Of a stretch of DNA of 64,000 nt, positions 8,290 through 16,270 are shown in pieces. The translations under genes were made by a program, and so were the position numbers. Position 1 is the stretch's first letter; the number at the start of each line of letters is the position of its first letter. Origin of the DNA: an uncultured Siphonobacter sp. (GTDB lineage: Bacteria > Bacteroidota > Bacteroidia > Cytophagales > Spirosomataceae); the NCBI GenBank assembly GCA_913775095.1, contig CAJYIW010000002.1:62001-126000 (forward strand). The letters run 5' to 3'. Under the pieces are notes generated by a model. It was given only the letters and a program-made list of their open reading frames with translations. It ran no database searches and was not told the origin of the DNA.

Positions 8290-9390
8290 TTAACGAATCA
8301 ATTGTAAAACCTCGGATGCAATTTGCCGGGCGGCCTGAGGTTTAGCCAGTGTCTTGATTCGTTCCGCCATCCGCTGAAGCTTCTCCGGATTTTTGAATAA
8401 TTCCAGCGTTGTAGGAATCAACGTATGCCGGGCTTCTGCGTCTTTTACTAATAAACCTGCCTCTTCCCGAACCAAAGCCAGGGCATTTTGAGTCTGATGA
8501 TCTTCAGCGGCGGTAGGTAAGGGAACAAAAATGGCCGGCTTCCCGACCAGACATAATTCGGAGATCGAAAGAGCCCCGGCCCGGGAGATCACTACGCTGG
8601 AGGCGGCGTAGGCGTAGGGCATCTGGTTAATGAAATCAGAAACCCAGATGCGATTCGACCCAAGGGCTTCCACCCGCTGCCGGGCTTTATCAATATACAG
8701 CTTTCCCGTTTGCCAGATAATCTGGTAACCTGCGGCCAGCAGTTGTTCAAGACCGTTATCAATGCTTTCATTGATGGTACGAGCTCCCTGACTACCTCCA
8801 ATAATTAATAAAGTAGGTATTTCGGGAGAAAGGCCTTTGAAGTATTCCCACACGCTGGGGTCATTTGAGTAGATACTACCAATGTCACTCCGTACGGGAT
8901 TGCCCGTCATTACCAGTTTTTCAGCCGGAAAAAAGGATTGCATGGAGGGATACGCTACGCAGATTTTACTGGCTTTCCTGGCAAGAAATTTATTAGTAAT
9001 TCCGGCATACGAGTTTTGTTCCTGGATGAGGTAGGGGACTCCATTCATCCCCGCTGCCAATAACAAAGGTCCACTGGCATATCCTCCTACGCCTACGGCT
9101 GCATCAGGCTTAAAGTCCCTGATAATCTGGCGTGCAGCCAGAAGACTTTTGGCCAGTTTCAGTGGAAATTCAATATTAGCAATGGGATTCGAACGATTGA
9201 TTCCCGCAATATCCAGTCCTGCAATCCGGTAGCCCGCCTGAGGTACTTTCTCCATTTCCATGCGTCCGTTGGCACCTACAAAGAGAATTTCCGTATGAGG
9301 ATCGTACTCCTTCAGGGCGTTGGCAATAGCAATGGCAGGGAAAATATGACCTCCCGTTCCACCTCCGCTGATGATAATGCGTTTAGACAC
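8290..9390 (-). CDS. murG: Undecaprenyl-PP-MurNAc-pentapeptide GlcNAc transferase MurG
   Basis: A membrane-associated glycosyltransferase that adds GlcNAc to lipid I to make lipid II. The start ISGGGTGGHIFPAIAIA carries the first G-loop. GVGGYASGP and IGGSQGARTINE match the second G-loop and the UDP-GlcNAc-binding half, and SRAGALSISEL is the usual C-domain signature. 366 residues is typical. It is flanked by ftsW and murC in the conserved order. Confidence 0.98.
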   Translation of the reverse strand: MSKRIIISGGGTGGHIFPAIAIANALKEYDPHTEILFVGANGRMEMEKVPQAGYRIAGLDIAGINRSNPIANIEFPLKLAKSLLAARQIIRDFKPDAAVGVGGYASGPLLLAAGMNGVPYLIQEQNSYAGITNKFLARKASKICVAYPSMQSFFPAEKLVMTGNPVRSDIGSIYSNDPSVWEYFKGLSPEIPTLLIIGGSQGARTINESIDNGLEQLLAAGYQIIWQTGKLYIDKARQRVEALGSNRIWVSDFINQMPYAYAASSVVISRAGALSISELCLVGKPAIFVPLPTAAEDHQTQNALALVREEAGLLVKDAEARHTLIPTTLELFKNPEKLQRMAERIKTLAKPQAARQIASEVLQLIR

Positions 9391-9499
9391 GTCGTTTGAA
9401 TGCTAATGAGTATAAAAAAGACTTGTTGATTTTAGATAGTCATTGAGTCTCCGTAAAATCCCACAAAAAAACAACGCAAAGGTTGATAAGTCAATACAC

Positions 9500-10729
9500 T
9501 CAGGCAGCCAGGGCTTCCTTTTCAATGACTTTGGTTGAATTGGCCTCCGCTGCTTCCCGACTGACGCTTAAAATTGCTCCAATCGAAATACCCGTAAAAA
9601 GCAGGGAAGAGCCTCCCCAGCTAATCAGTGGCAGGTTCTGACCCGTCACCGGAATTAACTGAACCGACACGGCCATGTGTACCAGAGCCTGTAAAACGAG
9701 GCTGAAGGCCAGGCCAGCAGCCAGAAAGTAACCAAATGCCTGACCGCTTTCAATTTCCGCTTTCTTCAGTTTACGGAATGCCACGTACCGAACACTGCGG
9801 TAGAGTAAAAAGAGGTAGAGAATCAGGGTGACTACTCCGCCCAGCAGACCCCATTCTTCAATCAGAATGGCATAGGCAAAATCAGAGTAAGCCTGAGTCA
9901 TGAAGTTTCTCTGGAGGCTGTTTCCCAGCCCACGGCCTACCCAGCCGCCTGAAGCGACGGCTACCAGGCTATATTCTTCCTGAGAATCAATGCGTCGGTC
10001 TTCGGGAGTCAGACGCTCGGGAGGTTTTATTTTCTGAATAACCTGCGAAATCACGTTGGTCGGACGGCTGAAGCGACCTTCCCAGGTGGTACCCCGCGAA
10101 CCCAGGGCATAAGCAACGCTCAAAGCAATGGCTCCGGCCATGGTTAGATAAAACAGGTATCGCAACGGAACCTGCCCGATGAACATTAACAACCAGCAGG
10201 GAGCCATTAACAACAGGGCCGCACTACCCGAGTTGAGGGCCAGTAAAAAGCTTAAGAATCCACTCCAGAAAATGGGAGGAACAAATACGAGGGGATCCCG
10301 GTAGTTAGCCTTCAATCGCTTGGCCAGCATGGAGGCCAGATTGGCGATCAGGGCAAACTTGGCTAAATCGGAAGGCATGAAACCCGAAAAGAAAGGAATG
10401 GGTAAGGCCCGCTTGGCCCCGCCACTTTCAATTCCCCAGAACTGCACCAGAATTAATAAAAGAACGGAGAGGTAAAGCAAAAACCTGGAAAGCCCGGAGT
10501 ACATGCCGAAGGGCAGACGGTGACAAACCAGGATAATGCCCAGGCATAAGGTAAGACTTCCAACGTGTTTGAATAAAAATGACTCCCGACCCGGCAAGTG
10601 CTGAAAGGCATACGTCCCACGGGCTGAAAAAACAACCAGCGTTCCAAAGGCTAGCAGGATAAATACAGTGTTCCAGATGGCACGGTCACCTTCCAGACGA
10701 AAAAAAGCACGGATTCGTTCGAGAGTCAT
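9500..10729 (-). CDS. ftsW: Lipid II polymerase / divisome protein FtsW
   Basis: A SEDS-family polytopic membrane protein, the septal glycan polymerase that works with a class B PBP. 409 residues with about ten hydrophobic segments. The family segment WVGRGLGNSLQRNF and the C-terminal LISWGGSSLLF are present. It is the first gene of this cell-wall group here: the usual upstream genes (mraZ to murD, ftsI) are not adjacent, and serine acetyltransferase lies upstream instead. A -7 element (10765-10772) and a terminator for the upstream gene lie in front of it. Confidence 0.95.
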   Translation of the reverse strand: MTLERIRAFFRLEGDRAIWNTVFILLAFGTLVVFSARGTYAFQHLPGRESFLFKHVGSLTLCLGIILVCHRLPFGMYSGLSRFLLYLSVLLLILVQFWGIESGGAKRALPIPFFSGFMPSDLAKFALIANLASMLAKRLKANYRDPLVFVPPIFWSGFLSFLLALNSGSAALLLMAPCWLLMFIGQVPLRYLFYLTMAGAIALSVAYALGSRGTTWEGRFSRPTNVISQVIQKIKPPERLTPEDRRIDSQEEYSLVAVASGGWVGRGLGNSLQRNFMTQAYSDFAYAILIEEWGLLGGVVTLILYLFLLYRSVRYVAFRKLKKAEIESGQAFGYFLAAGLAFSLVLQALVHMAVSVQLIPVTGQNLPLISWGGSSLLFTGISIGAILSVSREAAEANSTKVIEKEALAA

Positions 10730-10764
10730 AGGAAATGAAGGAAGGATGAACGATGAATTGTTTA

Positions 10765-10772
10765 CAAATGTA
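10765..10772 (-). promoter_or_regulatory. Putative -7 element for ftsW
   Basis: Read on the minus strand this is TACATTTG, a full match to TAnnTTTG, 36 nt before the ftsW start and just after the terminator of the preceding gene. It lies in a small AT palindrome (TTTACAAATGTAAA). No TTG is found at a normal -33 distance. Confidence 0.5.
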
Positions 10773-10807
10773 AATTATTTACAATTGGAAATAAAAATAT
10801 AATTTAT

Positions 10808-10850
10808 AAAAAAAGCTTCAACCTTGAATTTCACAAGATTGAAGCAAAAA
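10808..10850 (-). terminator. Terminator of the serine acetyltransferase gene
   Basis: The stem GCTTCAACCTTG / CAAGATTGAAGC (one G-U pair) has a 7-nt loop and is followed on the minus strand by seven T. Confidence 0.85.
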
Positions 10851-10865
10851 ATAAGGAGAAATGTT

Positions 10866-11666
10866 TTAGCCTTTAATGAAAACCTGCTCCTGATGATAAA
10901 TTTTGGTATAGGGCTTAATGCTATGCGTTAACCAGACATTACCACCCACAATGCTGTGATGACCAATGACGGTTTCACCGCCCAGAATGGTAGCACCGGA
11001 ATAAATAACGACATCATTCTCGACCGTTGGATGGCGTTTCTGGGAAGCCAGTTCCTTACTAACGCTTAATGCTCCCAGCGTAACTCCCTGATACAGTTTT
11101 ACATTCCGGCCAATGACGGTTGTTTCACCAATGACGATACCCGTACCGTGGTCGATGAACAGATATTCGTCAATTTCTGCTGCGGGGTGAATGTCAATGC
11201 CCGTGCGGGAGTGAGCAAATTCCGTTAATACTCTGGGTAATAATGGAATATTCAAATCATAAAAGGTATGAGCAATCCGGTAGAAAGCCACGGCATAAAA
11301 GCCGGGATACGCCCGGACAATCTCGTATTCGCTGGTGGCGGCGGGGTCGCCGGCCAGGATCGCCGAAACGTCTGTGCGAAGCAGATGATAGATTTCCGGA
11401 ATTTTCTCCACAAACTGAGCGGATACATGGGCAGGCGTATCGGGTAAATGGCTGTTCATGGACTGAAGCATATCCGTCAGGTCCTTTTCAAGCCGAATGA
11501 ATGCTTCTCCCAGTTTGTCAACCGAATGGTAATGAATTCGGGTTTGTTCGGGAAAAAGCAGAAGAATTAGTCGGGTGACCAGCCGGGCTACGGCTGAAGT
11601 GGGTGGAAAAGAATCCGTATTGGAATGAATCTTATGCAAAGTCTCCAGAAAGTCGCGGGGTAACAT
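10866..11666 (-). CDS. cysE: Serine O-acetyltransferase (CysE/EpsC type)
   Basis: Makes O-acetyl-L-serine from L-serine and acetyl-CoA, the carbon skeleton for cysteine. The C-terminal half is a left-handed beta-helix of hexapeptide repeats. It contains the catalytic region GIDIHPAAEI and FIDHGTGIVIGETTVIG, which is characteristic of serine acetyltransferases. The N-terminal half (about 120 residues) is helical. At 266 residues it resembles the longer Bacteroidota/EpsC form. It stands alone between an unrelated beta-propeller gene and ftsW. Confidence 0.93.
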   Translation of the reverse strand: MLPRDFLETLHKIHSNTDSFPPTSAVARLVTRLILLLFPEQTRIHYHSVDKLGEAFIRLEKDLTDMLQSMNSHLPDTPAHVSAQFVEKIPEIYHLLRTDVSAILAGDPAATSEYEIVRAYPGFYAVAFYRIAHTFYDLNIPLLPRVLTEFAHSRTGIDIHPAAEIDEYLFIDHGTGIVIGETTVIGRNVKLYQGVTLGALSVSKELASQKRHPTVENDVVIYSGATILGGETVIGHHSIVGGNVWLTHSIKPYTKIYHQEQVFIKG

Positions 11667-11747
11667 GTAAAGCTCGTTTATATCAGTGTAGCAATCCGTA
11701 CCTATTAAAATCTACTATTGTATGACTAAAACGTAACAATAGGTTCC

Positions 11748-12593
11748 TTAGCGTCGGGTTATTTTATAGATTTTGCCTTTTTCGTTGGTAATCAGCAAGT
11801 CATGATTAGTAATGAAGACCAATGCTTCTACCTGCCCACGTCCCACTTTCAGACACGAAAGTGGATGTTTAAAATTGATTTCTTTTCCCTGAATCGCAAA
11901 GAAAAAAACTTTTCCGTACGTAAGCACTGCGAAAGTTTGCCGGTCGGGACTGATGTCGGCGGCGGTAATCATTCCATTCAGACGAATGCTGTCTTTAAGA
12001 ACAGCCGTATAGTCACCAGCTTTGGCCGGCAGTGTGTATAACCTGGCCACAGGCTTTCCCCAGTTTTTGGAAAACAGGTAGAGGCTGTCATTAGCGTAGA
12101 AAAAAGCCTCACAATCAAAATTTTTTCCAGCCCTGGGTGGTGGGAAATCCAGTTGATCCGGGTAATGGTATGTGATTTTTTCAGCCTCTTGGGACGGATG
12201 AGTTTTAGAGACTTTATAAATGCATAAATCCTTACGCGTGTTGGTATTATTCCCCGTATCACCGATGTAAATATTTCCCTGCGAGTCGCGGCTCAACTCT
12301 TCCCAGTCTTTATTCTGAAGTTCCGGTAATGCCCAGGTGGAAAGCAGGTTACCCACGGAGTCAATTTCGTAAAGTTCGGGCTTGCCGCCTGAATCGTTGT
12401 GAGTCCAGAAAGTAGGTTTTCCCGAAGCGGTTGCTAACCCTGAGTTCTCGTTGGCAACCTGCGGCATGGTACCCACTCGCTCAATACGATAGTGGCGTTT
12501 GGCCCGTGAAAAGCCCTGCCGATGGATGTCAGGCTGACAGGAGCAGAGGTTTGTTTTTAAGCCGAAAAGAAAGAATAACAATTTTGTAAGCAT
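11748..12593 (-). CDS. Exported beta-propeller-like protein of unknown function
   Basis: A 281-residue protein with an N-terminal hydrophobic segment (LLFFLFGL) followed by cysteines (LCSCQ) that could serve as a lipid-acceptor site. The body has repeated blade-like segments: NSGLATAS...FWTHNDSGG, WEELSRDSQGNIYIGDTGNN, NFDCEAFFYANDSLYLFSKNW and QVEALVFITNHDLLITNEKGKIYKI. These look like a propeller of the NHL/SdiA-regulated type. No catalytic motif is obvious. It diverges from the AI-2E-family gene with a 40-nt gap. Confidence 0.75.
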   Translation of the reverse strand: MLTKLLFFLFGLKTNLCSCQPDIHRQGFSRAKRHYRIERVGTMPQVANENSGLATASGKPTFWTHNDSGGKPELYEIDSVGNLLSTWALPELQNKDWEELSRDSQGNIYIGDTGNNTNTRKDLCIYKVSKTHPSQEAEKITYHYPDQLDFPPPRAGKNFDCEAFFYANDSLYLFSKNWGKPVARLYTLPAKAGDYTAVLKDSIRLNGMITAADISPDRQTFAVLTYGKVFFFAIQGKEINFKHPLSCLKVGRGQVEALVFITNHDLLITNEKGKIYKITRR

Positions 12594-12633
12594 ACTTAAC
12601 GAGAGTTCACACCTTTTACCCTACGAATGTACT

Positions 12634-13830
12634 ATGAATTCAGAACCTACCTTCCCTTATCCGGTTCGATTAGCGGCGAGTCTGATTTGTGTATTGTTAA
12701 TTATCTACGGATTATACGCTCTTCAGGGGATCGTCACGTTGTTACTGTATTCGCTTCTGATTGCGATGTTGCTTTTCCCCCTATGCCGTAAACTGGAGAA
12801 ATGGAAGCTGCCCCGGGTGGCAGCCATCTTCGTTTGTCTGGTAGTGCTGATTGGCGTTCTGGCGGGTATTGTCTGGCTGGTTTCCATGCAAATGGCCAAT
12901 TTTACGGATGATTTTCCCAAGTTTCAGGAAAAAATGAATGCAGTGATTGACCGGGCTCAACGCATGGCAGACGATCAGTTTGGGCTGGACAAGACGCGGC
13001 AGAAGAATGAAATCAAACGGATCACGAACGATGTGCTGCATAACAGCGGCAGTTACATTGGTACTTTTCTTTCATCCACGACCTCTACATTAGCCGATTT
13101 GTCGCTGGTGCCCATTTTCGTATTTTTTATTCTTTTATACCGCGATTTCTTTCGAAGCTTTCTCTATAAACTCTTTTCCAAAACCCGACGCCATCGGCTG
13201 GACGATGTGCTGGGAAAAATCTATGTGGTAGTGCAGGGATACCTGACGGGTCTCGTGCTGGTAATTGCCATCGTTGCCGGTTTGAACACCGCCGGGTTAT
13301 TGATTCTGGGGATTGATTATGCCTGGTTTTTCGGAACGCTGGCGGCGGTGCTGCTACTGATTCCCTACATCGGCATATTGGTAGGCTCATTATTACCAAC
13401 GATTTATGCTCTGGTGACGAAAGACTCCCCCATGTATGCCGTAGGGGTAATTGGCGTCTTCAGTTTTGTGCAAATTCTGGAAGGTAACTTCATTACTCCC
13501 AATGTCGTCGGTTCGAAAGTAAGCGTTAACCCACTGGCGGCCATGGTTGTACTGATTATGGGTGGCCAGTTATGGGGAATTTCAGGCCTGGTACTGGCTC
13601 TTCCCGTTACTGCTATTATGAAAGTGATCTGTGACAATGTAGATGGTTTGAAGCCTTATGGCTTTTTACTGGGCGACCCGGAATACAGCCGGGAACTCAA
13701 GCCAACGACTCGTCTGCCCAGGCTGGATACGTTGCGAAAGCGGAAAGATAAAGTAGAAAATGCCTTATCTAATGAGGAGCAACCTCAAAACCAGTCCGGC
13801 GTCAGAAGTTCAGAGGATCAAAATTTTTGA
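12634..13830 (+). CDS. AI-2E family transporter (PerM/YhhT type)
   Basis: A polytopic inner-membrane protein of the AI-2E exporter family (PF01594), 398 residues with about eight hydrophobic segments. The typical layout is visible: two or three N-terminal helices, a soluble helical segment (about residues 90-150), a block with LVLVIAIVAGLNTAGLLILG, and the signature PYIGILVGSLLPTIYAL followed by GNFITPNVVGSKVSVNPLA. Members have been linked to autoinducer-2 export or Na+/H+ exchange, and the substrate here cannot be told. Its 3' end overlaps the convergent Lon-domain gene by 29 nt. Confidence 0.9.
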   Translation: MNSEPTFPYPVRLAASLICVLLIIYGLYALQGIVTLLLYSLLIAMLLFPLCRKLEKWKLPRVAAIFVCLVVLIGVLAGIVWLVSMQMANFTDDFPKFQEKMNAVIDRAQRMADDQFGLDKTRQKNEIKRITNDVLHNSGSYIGTFLSSTTSTLADLSLVPIFVFFILLYRDFFRSFLYKLFSKTRRHRLDDVLGKIYVVVQGYLTGLVLVIAIVAGLNTAGLLILGIDYAWFFGTLAAVLLLIPYIGILVGSLLPTIYALVTKDSPMYAVGVIGVFSFVQILEGNFITPNVVGSKVSVNPLAAMVVLIMGGQLWGISGLVLALPVTAIMKVICDNVDGLKPYGFLLGDPEYSRELKPTTRLPRLDTLRKRKDKVENALSNEEQPQNQSGVRSSEDQNF

Positions 13831-14425
13831 AATGACCATTGAGCCTGATGCGTTCTTTGGTGCGTTCCAGTTCGTTGATTACGGGCATGATCCGGTTAAG
13901 GTGACGAAGGATGAACTCCTGCCGGTCGGTTTCGGACCGTAGCTGAATAAGCTGATACTCCTCGGCAATGGACAACCCGATTTTATGACCTATCTGAAAA
14001 GAAAAATGGAAGGGAATCTCTTCAAATTCAAAGGAAAGCTGTAAATGGTGGTAGAGCTCCCGCAGACGTTCCAACAGACCAGGAATGATAAGCTGGCCAG
14101 GCGTTTCCGGAACATATTCTACCTCGCCTCCCGCATAGAGTTTCTCTGAAACGGGACTCTGGAAGGTGAGTAGTTTAAAAACCTGCATGCCCCGCGTTTT
14201 AATATCCATACGGCCATCCTCGTAAGCCTGAACGATCTGAATGATCTCAATAGAAGTGCCATACTGCATGACCTGGTTAGGCAGGTAAACAGGAATACCG
14301 AAAGGCTGATGGTTCTGAATACATTCAGTGATAAGCTGAACATAGCGGGGTTCAAAAATGTGCAGATTCAGGTTTTCCCCTGGAAAAGCGACCAGGTTTA
14401 ACGGAAACAGAGGCAGAAAAGGCAT
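13802..14425 (-). CDS. LON peptidase substrate-binding domain protein
   Basis: 207 residues with only the N-terminal (LAN) domain of Lon proteases: LPLFPLNLVAFPGENLNLHIFEPRY at the start, followed by a helical C-terminal part. There is no ATPase or Ser-Lys peptidase domain, so this is a stand-alone substrate-binding type protein with unknown partner. The 3' end overlaps the convergent transporter gene (13802-13830). Confidence 0.93.
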   Translation of the reverse strand: MPFLPLFPLNLVAFPGENLNLHIFEPRYVQLITECIQNHQPFGIPVYLPNQVMQYGTSIEIIQIVQAYEDGRMDIKTRGMQVFKLLTFQSPVSEKLYAGGEVEYVPETPGQLIIPGLLERLRELYHHLQLSFEFEEIPFHFSFQIGHKIGLSIAEEYQLIQLRSETDRQEFILRHLNRIMPVINELERTKERIRLNGHFKNFDPLNF

Positions 14426-14466
14426 AACAGATCCGGGTTAAATAAGCTTTCTGCAAAGGAAACTTT

Positions 14467-14931
14467 CTAGGGATTAGGCTCTACCGTAAGCCCAACACTC
14501 TGAATTTCAGGCAGCGGATCCTGACGCATGTATTGTTCCACCTTAAATGTGTACGTACCCGGGCTGGGGAATTTCTGATTTTTGATGGCCAGAAATTTAT
14601 GATCGTAAATGTCTCCCAGTCCATTGCCCGTCGGTTTTCCCGTAGTAGGGTTCGCCAGAATTAGCTCATCCAGATTCCGCCCGATGGTCTTACCCCCCGG
14701 CCCTATCAGCGTTCGGGTTACGTACAGGTTATAGTACGGATAGGACTTGGTATTACGAAGGTTATAATACAGGTTATACGTTTTCGTAATATCCTTGATT
14801 TCAAAGCTAAAACTCGGAACCGTTTTAACCGGCCATTTGGCGTCCTGCAAATCGACATTCTCCTTGAAAAGGGTAGTCGTTTCGCAGGAAGTCAGCGTGA
14901 CAAGGGTGAAAAGGAATAGCAGTAGTCGCAT
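14467..14931 (-). CDS. gldH: Gliding motility lipoprotein GldH
   Basis: A 154-residue lipoprotein: the short signal MRLLLFLFTLVTLTSC puts the lipid-acceptor Cys at residue 16. The body matches GldH in motifs such as YNLYYNLRNTKSYPYYNLYV and the GDIYDHKFL segment. GldH is one of the lipoproteins needed for gliding and type IX secretion in Flavobacterium. It lies just after ricT (42-nt gap with a hairpin), a linkage common in Bacteroidota. With porT at 1.5 kb it suggests a gliding or type IX-secreting lineage. Confidence 0.9.
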   Translation of the reverse strand: MRLLLFLFTLVTLTSCETTTLFKENVDLQDAKWPVKTVPSFSFEIKDITKTYNLYYNLRNTKSYPYYNLYVTRTLIGPGGKTIGRNLDELILANPTTGKPTGNGLGDIYDHKFLAIKNQKFPSPGTYTFKVEQYMRQDPLPEIQSVGLTVEPNP

Positions 14932-14943
14932 ACTAATGAAAGT

Positions 14944-14966
14944 CCCGGAGACAGAACATCTCCGGG
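14944..14966 (-). other. Hairpin in the ricT-gldH intercistronic gap
   Basis: The stem CCCGGAGA / TCTCCGGG (8 bp, 7-nt loop) lies 12 nt before the gldH start. On the minus strand it is followed only by ACTTTC, so it is a weak terminator at best and may be a processing or attenuating structure. Confidence 0.45.
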
Positions 14967-14973
14967 AGCATAA

Positions 14974-16182
14974 TCATTTTTGATTGCGTCCTCCGGGGTT
15001 GTTAGTATTACCACCGCCAGAACGTTTTTTCTTATTTTTTGAAGCAGGCCGATTTTGAGACTGAAACTTCTTATCCATCCGAACCAGATCACTGTTAATT
15101 CCGGAGGATTTGCTTTCAATCACCGGCATAATCTCGAGTTCTTCAAAGTTAGCCGGAATAATACCCCGGTTGTTCAAGCCTACAATCTTCATCACCTGAG
15201 GAATGGATACGGGGTACCAGTTATCATCCCCCCGGAAGCTGAACCACATGATTTTACGGAAAATATCCGTTTTAATCAGGTTGGCTTCGCCTTTCTGAAC
15301 TCTGATAGGAGCCTCCAGTGTAGGAATATCTCTCAGGGCGTCAATATACGTTTCCAGCTCGTAGTTCAGACAGCATTTCAACCGTCCGCACTGACCGGAT
15401 AATTTTACCGGATTAAGCGAAAGATTCTGATACCGGGCAGCGGATGTAGTTACGTTCTTGAAATCCGTTAACCACGTAGAACAGCACAGTTCCCGACCAC
15501 ATACCCCAATACCACCAATACGGGCCGCTTCCTGCCGCAGACTGATCTGCTTCATTTCAATCCGTACTTTGAACTCACTGGCCAGGATCTTGATGAGTTC
15601 CCGAAAATCCACTCGTTCGTCCGAAGAGTAATAAAACGTAGCTTTCGTTCCGTCGGCCTGAAACTCAACGTCTGATAACTTCATGTTGAGATTCAGCTCC
15701 TTTACAATCTCGCGGGCCCGGTACATCGTTGGTAAATCACGAGCGACGCTTTGTTCGTGTTTCTCCAGATCCTTGGCCGTAGCTTTACGGTAGACCTGAC
15801 GAATCTCGGGATCTTTGATGCTTCGTTTCACAATCTGTAAACGAACCAGTTCTCCCTGCAATGAAACAAAACCCAGGTGATGACCACTTTGCATTTCCAC
15901 CACTACCGGATCACCCGTGTAAAGCTCAAGCTGGGTCGTATTACGGAAATATTCCTTCCGACCACCCTTGAATTTCACCTCCACCAGATTACTCCGCTGG
16001 TTCATCGGTAACCCCAGACCCGGAGCTTCCATATCCGACAACCAGTCGAATACGTTCATTTTATTACAGCCACCCGTTCCACAGGCTCCATTGTTCTGAC
16101 AACCTGATACAGCGGTGGCATCTTTATTACCTTTGGTGCGGATGCTTCCACAGCCACCCGTTCCACATGATGCACATCCCAT
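14974..16182 (-). CDS. ricT: PSP1-domain protein RicT/YaaT
   Basis: 402 residues from ATG 16182; a longer in-frame start at 16248 adds 22 residues before the Cys-rich MGCASCG start and is less likely. The PSP1 domain is clear, with the conserved cysteine segments GVCGRELCCSTW and QCGRLKCCLNYE. In Bacillus, RicT (YaaT) works with RicA and RicF in an Fe-S-containing complex that affects RNase Y. Whether that applies here is unknown. The N-terminus has two Gly-Cys motifs (CGTGGCGS and CGTGGCNK), and the C-terminus is a basic, Asn/Gly-rich tail. It lies between purD and gldH. Confidence 0.9.
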   Translation of the reverse strand: MGCASCGTGGCGSIRTKGNKDATAVSGCQNNGACGTGGCNKMNVFDWLSDMEAPGLGLPMNQRSNLVEVKFKGGRKEYFRNTTQLELYTGDPVVVEMQSGHHLGFVSLQGELVRLQIVKRSIKDPEIRQVYRKATAKDLEKHEQSVARDLPTMYRAREIVKELNLNMKLSDVEFQADGTKATFYYSSDERVDFRELIKILASEFKVRIEMKQISLRQEAARIGGIGVCGRELCCSTWLTDFKNVTTSAARYQNLSLNPVKLSGQCGRLKCCLNYELETYIDALRDIPTLEAPIRVQKGEANLIKTDIFRKIMWFSFRGDDNWYPVSIPQVMKIVGLNNRGIIPANFEELEIMPVIESKSSGINSDLVRMDKKFQSQNRPASKNKKKRSGGGNTNNPGGRNQK

Positions 16183-16270
16183 TTTTTGTATGTAGAATTT
16201 TTGAATGATAGAAAATTGAACGCCACTCCCAAAAGAGCTTTCATTCATTCAGGTATTCTACCATCCAAAA

